Source of the DNA: Mycolicibacter arupensis
GTDB lineage: Bacteria; Actinomycetota; Actinomycetes; Mycobacteriales; Mycobacteriaceae
Direction: 5' to 3'
Assembly (NCBI RefSeq): GCF_002086515.1
Contig: NZ_MVHH01000008.1
Span: forward strand, 1 to 64,000
DNA: 64,000 nt
The translations under genes and the position numbers were made by a program. Below the pieces are notes generated by a model. It searched no databases. It worked only from the letters and a program-made list of their open reading frames with translations, and was not told the DNA's origin. Positions 1-7,710 of the stretch are shown here, piece by piece. The first letter of the stretch is position 1. Every line of letters starts with the position of its first letter.

Positions 1-195
1 AACAACAACAAAAAATTTCACCAAACACACTATTGAGTTCTCAAACAACACGCCTATCTGAACGCGCAGTCATCCCGCGGCTAAAAGCCGCTGAATGTCA
101 GTGCGGGCAGATGAAAACCCCCGGAATCGCACTTCGAATCTTGCTTGATTCCGCGGGCTTGTCGCTCCCCCCGGCCTGGCCGGGTCTCTGCGACG
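1..195 (-). ncRNA. 16S rRNA operon leader (5' part, runs off left edge)
   Basis: On the minus strand the segment reads into the conserved mycobacterial pre-16S leader. Around positions 50-37 is the boxA-like antitermination element TGTTGTTTGAGAAC, followed by the CAATAGTGTGTTTGGTG block that precedes 16S rRNA in mycobacteria. Upstream of it is a perfect hairpin (GCGGCT-TTT-AGCCGC, 77-91). The rRNA itself would lie left of the window. Position directly downstream of tyrS matches the rrnB operon of rapid-growing mycobacteria. The transcript start (~195) is inferred from the promoter. The overlapping 92-codon plus-strand frame is judged spurious. Confidence 0.85.
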
Positions 196-201
196 TGGAT
201 A

Positions 202-230
202 AAGTTACGCGAGGTGAAACAGGGAGTCAA
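202..230 (-). promoter_or_regulatory. rrnB-type promoter
   Basis: Minus strand -35 TTGACT (230-225), exactly 17 bp, then -10 TAACTT (207-202). It lies between tyrS and the rRNA leader, so transcription would start near 195 and run left through boxA. Mycobacterial rrn promoters use a TTGAC-type -35, which fits. No second equally good promoter was found between here and tyrS. Confidence 0.75.
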
Positions 231-307
231 ATCCGCTGGTCAGAGGCTTTTCTCGCTCGTTTCAAGATCAACACCCATGGTCGGTGCGGGGCCAGCCAGC
301 CCCTGAT

Positions 308-1576
308 CTAGCCCCTCTCCACGCCGGCGACGTTGCGCTTGCCGCGGCGCAACACCAGCCAGCGTCCATGTAGGAAATTCTCGGCCGCCGGCGTCCATTC
401 CTCGCTGTCAACGCGCACGTTATTCACCGACACGCCGCCCTCACCGATCGTGCGTCGCGCCGCCCCCCTGCTGGCCGATAGCCCGGTGGAGACCAGAAGG
501 TCGACGATGGTGTTCGGCGCGGTCGGGTCCAACTGCGCCACCGACGTCTCACGCAGGGCCGCTGTCAGGGTGGATTCGTCCAAGCGGGTCAACTCACCAC
601 GGCCGAACAGCGCCTGGCTGGCTAACTCGACCGCCTCGGTGGCCGCCTGTCCGTGCACCAGCGTGGTGAATTCTCGAGCCAAGGCACGCTGAGCGGCGCG
701 CTCGTGCGGACGCTCGGCCGTCGCCTGCTCCAGCTCGGCCAGCTCCTCGGCCGACAGGAAGGTGAACCAGCGCAGATAGCGGATCACGTCGGCGTCGGCG
801 GTGTTGAAGAAGTACTGGTACCAGGCATAAGGGCTGGTCATCTCGGGGTCCAGCCACAGGCTTCCGCCGCCGGTGGACTTGCCGAATTTGGTGCCGTCGG
901 CGGCGGTCACCAGGGGCACGGTCAACGCATGCACGGTCGCGCCCAGCTTCTGGCGGACCAGCCGGACCCCGGCGATGATGTTGCCCCACTGGTCGGACCC
1001 GCCGATCTGCAGCGAACATCCGTAACGCTGATGCAACTGCACATAGTCGTTGGCCTGCAGCAGCATGTAGCTGAACTCGGTGTAGGAGATGCCCTCATCG
1101 AGGCGTCGGCGGATGGTGTCACGGTCGAGCATCACGTTGACCGAGAAGTGTTTACCCACGTCACGCAGGAATTCCACCGCCGACATCGGCGCCGTCCAGT
1201 CCAGGTTGTTCACCACCACCGCGCCGGTCGGGCTGGCGTCGAAGTCGACGAATCGCTCGAGTTGGCCGCGGATCCGCTCGGACCATTCGGCCACGGTGTC
1301 GGCGGTGTTGAGGGTGCGTTCTCCGCTGTCGCGGGGGTCGCCGATGAGGCCGGTGGCACCGCCGGCCAACACGATCGGCCGGTGCCCGGCCCGCTGGAAC
1401 CGCCGCAGCGCCAGCAGCGGCACCAGGTTGCCAGCGTGCAGGCTGGGCGCGGTCGGATCGAACCCGGCGTAGACCGTGATGGGCCCGCCCGTCACGTCGG
1501 TGGTCAGGGCATCCAGGTCGGTGGACTGGGCGATCAGACCGCGCCAGTTGAGCTCGTCGAGAATCGTCGTCGGCAT
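308..1576 (-). CDS. tyrS: Tyrosyl-tRNA synthetase
   Basis: Class I aminoacyl-tRNA synthetase charging tRNA-Tyr in the cytoplasm. 422 residues, close to the mycobacterial norm. Visible are the HIGH-type signature HAGN (47-50), the KMSKS-type loop KFGKS (230-234), the tyrosine-site region with YxxLLQANDY, and a C-terminal S4-like RNA-binding domain (about 355-420, GEGGVSVNN). The start is ATG at 1576 ([14 protein letters not shown]); the frame stays open upstream to 1678 but that extension is Gly/Arg-rich and not family-like. It lies 17 bp downstream of mpg and directly upstream of the rRNA promoter, the arrangement known for tyrS-rrnB in rapid growers. Confidence 0.97.
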   Translation of the reverse strand: MPTTILDELNWRGLIAQSTDLDALTTDVTGGPITVYAGFDPTAPSLHAGNLVPLLALRRFQRAGHRPIVLAGGATGLIGDPRDSGERTLNTADTVAEWSERIRGQLERFVDFDASPTGAVVVNNLDWTAPMSAVEFLRDVGKHFSVNVMLDRDTIRRRLDEGISYTEFSYMLLQANDYVQLHQRYGCSLQIGGSDQWGNIIAGVRLVRQKLGATVHALTVPLVTAADGTKFGKSTGGGSLWLDPEMTSPYAWYQYFFNTADADVIRYLRWFTFLSAEELAELEQATAERPHERAAQRALAREFTTLVHGQAATEAVELASQALFGRGELTRLDESTLTAALRETSVAQLDPTAPNTIVDLLVSTGLSASRGAARRTIGEGGVSVNNVRVDSEEWTPAAENFLHGRWLVLRRGKRNVAGVERG

Positions 1577-1593
1577 GCGTTGATTTTCCCGGA

Positions 1594-2205
1594 TCAGTCC
1601 GAGGCACCCGGCGCCGGTGCCCGCGGGCTGCGCCGGTACGCCGAAACCTCGGGCCTTCCGGGGGCCCACAGCCGCCATGGCCGGTCGGCCGCCTGACTCA
1701 CGCCCACCCGCGGTCCGGTGTGCGCAGGCAGTGGCCCGCCGAGCTCCAGATGAACCGGACCGGCCGGGTCGAGTAAGTCAATCCCGTTGTCGTCCATAGT
1801 GATTCCCAAGGCGGAGCAGAGATTGCCCGGCCCCCGGGCCAGCGCCGCACCCGGGATGGTCTCGCCGCGGCGGGAGCGGGCCAGCGACTCCCCCGCGTCC
1901 ACCACCGCCGCGCGCAGCAGCACGGCCGCGGCCGTTCCGTCCGGGCCGCAGACCACATTGGCGCACACATGCATGCCGTAACTGCGGTAGGTGTAGAGCC
2001 GGCCCGGCGGGCCGAACATCACGGTGTTGCGCGGGGTGGGGCCACGGTAGGAGTGCGCGGCTGGGTCCGGCCAGGGCCCGGCGGGCACCCCGCCGTAGGC
2101 CTCCACTTCGACGATCGTCGCCGCAACCCCGCGACAGGTGAGGCTGGCACCCAACAGGAGCCGGGCAGCCGCGAGCGGCTCGACGGCAAGTCGACCTGCA
2201 CTCAC
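1594..2205 (-). CDS. mpg: 3-methyladenine DNA glycosylase (AAG/MPG family)
   Basis: Base-excision-repair glycosylase that removes alkylated purines. 203 residues, like Rv1688. Family motifs: IVEVEAYGG carrying the catalytic Glu, a [15 protein letters not shown] block, [13 protein letters not shown], and the C-terminal [15 protein letters not shown]. The start is taken as GTG at 2205 ([19 protein letters not shown]), where homology to the family begins; the open frame reaches 2271 but that extension overlaps the divergent promoter of the ABC operon. Probably co-transcribed with tyrS (17 bp gap). No SOS or PafBC-type element was seen upstream. Confidence 0.93.
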   Translation of the reverse strand: MSAGRLAVEPLAAARLLLGASLTCRGVAATIVEVEAYGGVPAGPWPDPAAHSYRGPTPRNTVMFGPPGRLYTYRSYGMHVCANVVCGPDGTAAAVLLRAAVVDAGESLARSRRGETIPGAALARGPGNLCSALGITMDDNGIDLLDPAGPVHLELGGPLPAHTGPRVGVSQAADRPWRLWAPGRPEVSAYRRSPRAPAPGASD

Positions 2206-2235
2206 GCCGCGATTCTGCCTTGCCGGCTCACACCC

Positions 2236-2264
2236 TTGACACGGCGCTACGGCGAGCCGATTAT
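2236..2264 (+). promoter_or_regulatory. Promoter of the ABC/TetR operon
   Basis: -35 TTGACA (2236-2241), 17 bp, -10 GATTAT (2259-2264). The predicted transcription start (about 2271-2272) coincides with the ATG at 2272, which implies a leaderless mRNA for the ATPase gene. It lies in the 66-bp divergent gap with mpg. Confidence 0.6.
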
Positions 2265-2295
2265 TCATCACATGATGATTTCATCGCGTGATGAA
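2264..2295 (+). promoter_or_regulatory. Tandem operator palindromes
   Basis: Two directly adjacent 16-bp inverted repeats, TTCATC-N4-GATGAT (2264-2279) and TTCATC-N4-GATGAA (2280-2295), overlap the transcription start and the first codons of the ABC gene. The operon ends with a TetR-family regulator, so this is the likely autoregulatory operator. Palindromes are seen; the regulator assignment is inferred. Confidence 0.65.
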
Positions 2296-3030
2296 TTCTG
2301 GGGCGCCGATCCGGCCGTCGAGATCGAGCATCTGCAGGTGGTGCGCGGCAAGCGCCCCGCCCTGCAGGACCTCACCGTCCGGATCGCCCGCGGCACCATC
2401 ACCGGCCTGCTCGGGCCCTCCGGCTGCGGAAAGACAACCCTGCTGCGCTGCATCGTGGGCACCCAACTGCTCACCGGCGGACGGGTCCAGGTGTTGGGCA
2501 GCCCAGCAGGCTCCCCCACCCTGCGACGCCGCGTCGGCTACATGCCCCAACAGGCCACCATCTACGACGACCTGCGAGTGATCGACAACGTGCGCTACTT
2601 CGCAGCGCTGGCGGGCGCCGATGCCCGTGACGCCGATGACGCGGTGGATGCTGTCGACCTGCGCAGCCACCGCGCCAGCTATTGCGCCAACCTGTCCGGC
2701 GGCCAACGCGCCCGCGTCTCGCTGGCCTGCGCGCTGGTCGGGCGGCCGGACCTGCTGGTTCTCGACGAGCCGACGATCGGCCTGGACCCGGTGCTGCGCG
2801 CCGAGCTGTGGCAGCAGTTCACCGCCCTGGCCCGGCGCGGAACCACGCTGCTGGTGTCGAGCCACGTAATGGACGAAGCCGACCACTGCGGTGACCTGCT
2901 GCTGATGCGCGAGGGCCGCCTGCTGGCACGCACCACCCCGAAGCGACTGCGAGAGGAGACCGGATGTACGTCGATGGAGGAAGCGTTCCTGTCCATCATC
3001 CGGCGCACCACCGCGCGCCAAGCCGGCTGA
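2272..3030 (+). CDS. ABC transporter ATP-binding protein (Rv1687c-like)
   Basis: ATPase subunit of an ABC-2-type exporter. 252 residues with Walker [11 protein letters not shown], a Q-loop ([12 protein letters not shown]), the signature [12 protein letters not shown], Walker [13 protein letters not shown] and an H-loop ([11 protein letters not shown]). ATG 2272 sits at the predicted +1 of the promoter; ATG 2275 is an alternative. Followed by the permease and a TetR regulator in one overlapping operon, the same trio as Rv1687c-Rv1685c. The substrate is unknown; drug or lipid export is typical for this class. Confidence 0.88.
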   Translation: MMISSRDEFWGADPAVEIEHLQVVRGKRPALQDLTVRIARGTITGLLGPSGCGKTTLLRCIVGTQLLTGGRVQVLGSPAGSPTLRRRVGYMPQQATIYDDLRVIDNVRYFAALAGADARDADDAVDAVDLRSHRASYCANLSGGQRARVSLACALVGRPDLLVLDEPTIGLDPVLRAELWQQFTALARRGTTLLVSSHVMDEADHCGDLLLMREGRLLARTTPKRLREETGCTSMEEAFLSIIRRTTARQAG

Positions 3031-3794
3031 CCGGATTCCTGGGGCTGCGTCCCTTTGCGGCCACCACCCTGCGAATCCTGCGCCAGCTCGCCGGTGACCA
3101 CCGCAGCGTCGCGATGATTCTGCTGGTGCCCAGCCTGGTCATCACGCTGATGTACTTCATGTACTCGGGTGCGGCGCACCCGCCGGGCACGCCGTCGCCG
3201 TTCAACGCCGCGTGCCTGGTCCTGCTGGGGTTGTTCCCGCTGTTTCTGATGTTCGTGATCACCGCGATCACCATGCAGCGTGAACGCGCCTCGGGAACCT
3301 TGGAGCGCATCTTGACCACCCCGCTGCGCCGAGGCGACCTGCTGGCCGCCTACGGGACCGCGTTCTCGATCGCCGCGGCCGCGCAAGCCACCCTGGCCTG
3401 TGTCGTCGCCTTCTGGCTGCTGGACTTCCACGCCGCGGGCAGCCCGGCGTGGGTGTTCGGCATAGCGATCATCAACGCGGTGCTCGGGGTCGGGCTCGGC
3501 CTGCTGTGCAGTGCGTTCGCCCGCACCGAGTTTCAGGCCGTGCAGTTCATCCCCCTGGTGATGGTGCCCCAGCTGTTGCTGGCCGGCATCATCGTGCCGC
3601 GCGCGGCGATGCCCGAATGGCTGCAGTGGGTGAGCAACGCGATGCCGGCAAGTTACGCCCTCGAAGCGCTGCAGCAGGTGGGCAGCCATTCCGATCTGAC
3701 CGGGCTCACAGTGCGCGACATCGTCATCGTGCTGGCATTCGCGGTGGCAGCCCTGGCACTGGCCGCGGTCACGCTGCGCCGGCGGACCCCATGA
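2964..3794 (+). CDS. ABC-2 type transporter permease (Rv1686c-like)
   Basis: Membrane partner of the preceding ATPase. About six hydrophobic segments are visible: VAMILLVPSLVITLMYF, the stretch ending LFPLFLMFVITAIT, AAQATLACVVAFWLL, a GIAIINAVLGVGLGLL region, VMVPQLLLAGIIVP and VIVLAFAVAALALA. The cytoplasmic motif QRERASGTLERILTTPLRRGDLL is typical of ABC-2 permeases. ATG 2964 gives 276 residues and a 67-bp overlap with the ATPase; ATG 3114 would give 226 but cut into the first membrane segment. The start is therefore uncertain. The stop forms an ATGA overlap with the regulator gene. Confidence 0.85.
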   Translation: MYVDGGSVPVHHPAHHRAPSRLTGFLGLRPFAATTLRILRQLAGDHRSVAMILLVPSLVITLMYFMYSGAAHPPGTPSPFNAACLVLLGLFPLFLMFVITAITMQRERASGTLERILTTPLRRGDLLAAYGTAFSIAAAAQATLACVVAFWLLDFHAAGSPAWVFGIAIINAVLGVGLGLLCSAFARTEFQAVQFIPLVMVPQLLLAGIIVPRAAMPEWLQWVSNAMPASYALEALQQVGSHSDLTGLTVRDIVIVLAFAVAALALAAVTLRRRTP

Positions 3795-4414
3795 GGGCCG
3801 CCCAGCCGCCCAGCCGTCGGCCGGGCCGACCGTCGGGCGCTTCAGACACCCGCGACCGAATCCTGACAGCTGCCCGTAACCTGTTCGCCCGCAAGGGTTT
3901 CGCTACTACCTCTATTCGTGCGGTGGCCGCCGAAGCCGGCGTTGACGCGGCGCTGGTGCACCACTACTTCGGCACCAAACAACAACTGTTCGCCGCCGCG
4001 GTGGAGTTGCCGGTTGATCCGATGCAGGTGCTGGGGCCGCTGCGTCAGACCCCGGTCGAGCACCTCGGACGCGCGTTGCCCGAACTGCTGGTCCCGCTGT
4101 GGGACTCCCAAGCCGGCACCGGCCTGATCGCAGCGATGCGCTCCATGCTCACCGGCACCGACGTACCCCTGGCCCGGTCGTTCTTCCGCGACATCGTGGT
4201 CGCCGAACTCGCCGAGCGGATCGACAGCCCCGCCGGTACCGGCGTGCTGCGGGCGGAATTCGCCGCCAGTCAGTTGATGGGCGTGGTGGTCGCCCGCTAC
4301 ATCGTGGGGCTTGAGCCCCTGGCCTCGTTGCCGGCGCAGGAGGTGGCGGCGATGATCGCCCCAAACTTGCAGCGTTATCTCACCGGGGATCTGCCGGACC
4401 CGATTGGGCCATGA
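3791..4414 (+). CDS. TetR-family transcriptional regulator (Rv1685c-like)
   Basis: 207-residue repressor with an N-terminal helix-turn-helix domain (DTRDRILTAARNLFARKGF ... AAEAGVDAALVHHYFGTKQQLF, residues about 17-65) and a divergent ligand-binding C-terminus. The ATG overlaps the permease stop (ATGA), so it is the third gene of the exporter operon and probably represses it through the palindromes at 2264-2295. The stop lies 34 bp inside the 3' end of the convergent Trm112-like gene. Confidence 0.88.
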   Translation: MRAAQPPSRRPGRPSGASDTRDRILTAARNLFARKGFATTSIRAVAAEAGVDAALVHHYFGTKQQLFAAAVELPVDPMQVLGPLRQTPVEHLGRALPELLVPLWDSQAGTGLIAAMRSMLTGTDVPLARSFFRDIVVAELAERIDSPAGTGVLRAEFAASQLMGVVVARYIVGLEPLASLPAQEVAAMIAPNLQRYLTGDLPDPIGP

Positions 4415-4613
4415 GCAGGGCATGCTCGTCGTCGCCGACGGCATCGGACTCATCGATCAACAGCACGGGGATGTCGTCATCGATCCGGTAGGCCCGATGC
4501 AGCCGCGGGTTGTATAGCGCCTGATTGCCGGTGCCGTCGGAGCGCTGCACCAGCAGCAACGGGCCGCGGTCGGCGGGGCAGACCAGGATGTCCAACAGGT
4601 CCTGGTCGATCAC
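4380..4613 (-). CDS. Trm112/UPF0434-like small protein (Rv1684-like)
   Basis: 77-residue protein starting at GTG 4613 (VIDQDLLDILVCPADRGPLL). The LxxLxCPxxxGPL start is the Trm112p-like signature; only one Cys (C12) of the usual zinc-binding set is present, so metal binding is doubtful. Such proteins often activate methyltransferases, but the partner here is unknown. It is translationally coupled to the Rv1683-like gene by a GTGA overlap. Its C-terminus overlaps the convergent TetR gene by 35 bp. Confidence 0.8.
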   Translation of the reverse strand: MIDQDLLDILVCPADRGPLLLVQRSDGTGNQALYNPRLHRAYRIDDDIPVLLIDESDAVGDDEHALLMAQSGPADPR

Positions 4614-7594
4614 GACCGACCGCCGGCCAATTCGGTACGCACCGCGGCGGTCAGCCGTTTGTACTGCCGGCTCTCGGTGTCCAGATACCACGCGTTGCGT
4701 CCCGCCTTGGGCAGGCCGGCGTCGCGCAGCTTGCCCAGGACCGGTCGGTACACGGTGCTCAGCGTCAGGTCCGGCACCACGTGGATGATGTCGGGTCCGG
4801 TGCCGGAGGGAATGGCCGCCACTGCCTCGCTGAGGTCGGCGGCGGTGATCGTGGCGCCCGGCTGCGCGGTCACGGCCGACACCACCAGGTCGGCACCTTC
4901 GGTGGCCACCCGGTACGTCACCGCCAACTCGACGCCGGTCACGGCACCGAGCGCGTCGGTGATGACCACCGGGAACGCGATGCCCCGGTCGGTGCGGATG
5001 CTGGAGGCGCGCCCACCCACCAGCCAATAGTCACCGTCGGCGTCGCGCCGGAACAGGAATTCCGTGGAGATCCAGGTGTCGGCCGGCGCGAAAACACCTC
5101 GCTTGACCGAGGCCGACGGGTCGATGGGCCCGCGGGGCTTGGCCAGCATCACCCCGACCTCGTCGGTCTCGGCGACCCGCACGAAACCCCGGTCGTCTTC
5201 CAGGATCAGGTCCAGTTCGGAGTCGTAGGCGGCCAGCTGGACATCCACCGCACCGGGCAGTGGACGGCCCTTGCTGCCGACCTTGGCGCCGGAGACGTTG
5301 GCCAGCACGGCCTGACCGTCCTTGGTGGCGAAGAACTCGACAACGTGGGCCGGGGCGAACACCTCGGTGACCCGGTTCCACAGGCCGGTGGGCATTCCCG
5401 AGCCGATGAACAGCCGCACCGGGTGGTTGCCCTGCAGGACGAAGTTCGGGTCGTCGATGACCTCACGCAGCATCGCCCAGGTGTAGGACACCACGCTGAC
5501 GCCGTACTGGCGGACCTCGGAAACGAACCGGTCCGGGTTCAGGCCGCGCGACAGCGCGATCCGCGCCCCACCCACCACGGCGCCGCCCAAGCTGACCAGC
5601 AGCCCGGACTCGTGGTGCAGCGGCGTCAGGCAGTACACCGTGTCGTTGGGGCCCAGGGCGGCGGTCGAGGCGGTGCCGAACGCCGAGAGCGCCCAGCGGA
5701 AGTTGGTGATCTGCTTGGCCACCAGCTCGCCGGCCGCGTTGCCGAAGGCCACGAACGCCAGGTCACGGGCGAATCCCGGGTTCGGCCGGTACCAGCCGGG
5801 CAGCTCGACCGCGTCCGGGTCGATCTGCTCCATGTCGATCACATCGATGTCGGTGGGCAGGTCCAGGTCGCGGGCCTCGCCGCCGCCGAGCACCAGCACC
5901 TGGCAGTCCAGCTCACGCGCGGCTTCCCCGGCCAGCTTGAGGCTGCCCGGATCCACGATGATGTCGGAGATGCCGCCGAGGTGGGCCGCCGGAATCAGGT
6001 CGCCGTCGGTGGGCATCAGCACGGCCACAGCGCCCAGTCGCGACAGCGCCGCGATCGCGACCAGCGCACTGGGCCGGGTGGCCATCAGCACGCCGACGTG
6101 GACGCCTTGGCGCACGCCGACCTCGATCAGACCGCGGACCACGTTGTCGATGCGCTTGTTGACCGCCTCGTAGGTGTGCACCCGGCCGTCGAAGAGCAGG
6201 AATTCGCCGTCGGGCGAGTCCGCGGCCTGCTCATCGATGATGCGGCCCAGCGAGATTCGGGTGTGGTCGTTGATCTGGCCCAGCCGTGCCAACCGGGGCA
6301 GCGTGCGCGCGGTCTCGACCGCCATGGTGCGCATGGACTTCTGCGCCGCCAGCATGGCGTCGGCGGCTCCGCGCGCCAACGTCAGCGCCACCTCCGAGGC
6401 CTCACCGAGCCCGTGGGCGATGCGCGACGTCATGGCAACGCCGCGGTTGGCGCCTTCGGACGGCTGCTCGGACATGAGCGCCACCCCCGCCGGCTGCGGC
6501 CCCATCCCGGACTGCCAGAGCACCCAGCGAGCCACGGTCGGCCAGGTCTGCTCAGCCGCCTTGGAACCCACCACCAGACCGAAGTGTCCGGCCCGCAGCA
6601 GGTATTCGAAGACCTTGGCGTTGGGGGCGGCACGGCGGATGCCGCGCACGGCCACCGGCTGGCCGATATCGTCGACCTCGCCGACGAAAGCCAGCACCGG
6701 ACAGGTGATGTCGGTGAGCGTGACCAGTTGGCCGTTGATGGCAAAACCACCGGTCATCATCCGGTTGTGGGCGATGAACTGCTTGAGCAGTTCTGAGATC
6801 GCCGGACCCGACCAGGCGATCCAGCCCTCGGACTCCAGAAACCGCCGCTGCGCCTCACGCGGCAGCAGGGCCTCCCGGTCGTGCAGCTGGCGCAGGAAGT
6901 CCATCCGGGCCTTGGCCGTCTTGAGCGGGTCCATCATCTGGAAACCCAGGCGTGCCTGCCATCCCGAGATGTCCAGCCGGTTGAAGACATGGTCGGCCAT
7001 GAATCCGGCCACCCCGGAAGCAAGATTGGGCGGCAGGCCCATCGGCAGGGCGGCCAAGGTGTCCACCGGCGAGCCGAACGCGATGATGCTGGCGATGCTC
7101 TTCGAATGGCGGTATGCCCCGGTCTGATAGGCGAACATGCCGCCCTGGGAGTAGCCGGCCACATGGACGTCGCGACCGGTGGTCTCGGCCACCGTCTCGA
7201 TGGCTTGGCTGAGGCCGACGATGTGGTCGGCCAGGTTGCGGCGCATGCCGCCTTCGATCTCGTCGGGTGAGCCGAAGTCGATCACCCACGGGTCCACCCC
7301 GGCGTCGTGCAGGATGCCGACCGCACCCTCGTCGTGGGTGACATCCCACATGTTCGCCGACATCATCATCGGGTGCACCAGCAGCACGGGCGGTCCGGGC
7401 TGGGGCTGTCCGGGCCGGCTGTCCGGCGGAAAGTACCGCCGCAGTTTGTACATCGGGGTGCTCTCGACGATCTGGAACGGCGACGGCACGGTCCCGGTCT
7501 CCAGGCCGCCCCAGCGCAGCACCTCCAGGCCGTTCTGCGCGGTGGCCATCAGCCACTCGACCGGCCGGGTGATGGCCGACAAGTTCAGATCCAC
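4610..7594 (-). CDS. Alpha/beta hydrolase (PHA synthase-like) fused to acyl-CoA synthetase-like domain (Rv1683-like)
   Basis: 994-residue two-domain lipid enzyme. The N-terminal half (about 1-360) is a PhaC/lipase-type alpha/beta hydrolase with nucleophile elbow GYSQGG, Asp in GEVDDIG and His in RAGHFGL. The C-terminal half (about 450-990) resembles FATP/FadD adenylating enzymes (FAFGNAAGE region, EFFATKDGQ region, RASSIRTDRGIAFP). The canonical ATP-binding motif (S/T)SGTTGxPK is not recognisable (AFGNAAGELVAKQ instead), so adenylation may be lost or altered. The start is GTG 7594 (VDLNLSAITRPVEWL); an upstream ATG at 7648 lacks family similarity. The M. tuberculosis counterpart is annotated as a bifunctional acyl-CoA synthase/lipase. 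Confidence 0.88.
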   Translation of the reverse strand: MDLNLSAITRPVEWLMATAQNGLEVLRWGGLETGTVPSPFQIVESTPMYKLRRYFPPDSRPGQPQPGPPVLLVHPMMMSANMWDVTHDEGAVGILHDAGVDPWVIDFGSPDEIEGGMRRNLADHIVGLSQAIETVAETTGRDVHVAGYSQGGMFAYQTGAYRHSKSIASIIAFGSPVDTLAALPMGLPPNLASGVAGFMADHVFNRLDISGWQARLGFQMMDPLKTAKARMDFLRQLHDREALLPREAQRRFLESEGWIAWSGPAISELLKQFIAHNRMMTGGFAINGQLVTLTDITCPVLAFVGEVDDIGQPVAVRGIRRAAPNAKVFEYLLRAGHFGLVVGSKAAEQTWPTVARWVLWQSGMGPQPAGVALMSEQPSEGANRGVAMTSRIAHGLGEASEVALTLARGAADAMLAAQKSMRTMAVETARTLPRLARLGQINDHTRISLGRIIDEQAADSPDGEFLLFDGRVHTYEAVNKRIDNVVRGLIEVGVRQGVHVGVLMATRPSALVAIAALSRLGAVAVLMPTDGDLIPAAHLGGISDIIVDPGSLKLAGEAARELDCQVLVLGGGEARDLDLPTDIDVIDMEQIDPDAVELPGWYRPNPGFARDLAFVAFGNAAGELVAKQITNFRWALSAFGTASTAALGPNDTVYCLTPLHHESGLLVSLGGAVVGGARIALSRGLNPDRFVSEVRQYGVSVVSYTWAMLREVIDDPNFVLQGNHPVRLFIGSGMPTGLWNRVTEVFAPAHVVEFFATKDGQAVLANVSGAKVGSKGRPLPGAVDVQLAAYDSELDLILEDDRGFVRVAETDEVGVMLAKPRGPIDPSASVKRGVFAPADTWISTEFLFRRDADGDYWLVGGRASSIRTDRGIAFPVVITDALGAVTGVELAVTYRVATEGADLVVSAVTAQPGATITAADLSEAVAAIPSGTGPDIIHVVPDLTLSTVYRPVLGKLRDAGLPKAGRNAWYLDTESRQYKRLTAAVRTELAGGRS

Positions 7595-7697
7595 CGCTGC
7601 TCCCCTACGTTGCGCCCGATCCCGGAAATGACGTGCACATTCTGGCACATCAGCACCGTGCGTCCTGCTGGTTCAGCATTCGGCTACCGACAGGCAG

Positions 7698-7703
7698 TAC
7701 CGT
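7698..7703 (+). promoter_or_regulatory. -10 element of the ABC-F gene (leaderless)
   Basis: TACCGT followed by exactly 7 nt and then the GTG at 7711. The spacing fits a mycobacterial leaderless transcript and supports GTG 7711 over the upstream in-frame ATG at 7633. Confidence 0.45.
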
Positions 7704-7710
7704 TCCAGCG

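Noticed and set aside
33-311. 92-codon plus-strand frame at the left edge
   Set aside because: It runs antisense through the rRNA promoter, hairpin and boxA; no protein features.
594-1019. Alternative-frame proteins inside tyrS and other genes
   Set aside because: Arg/Pro-rich shadows of real genes in other frames.
4780-6800. Plus-strand frames of several hundred codons opposite the Rv1683-like gene
   Set aside because: Typical high-GC antisense shadow, His/Gly/Gln-rich with no motif.
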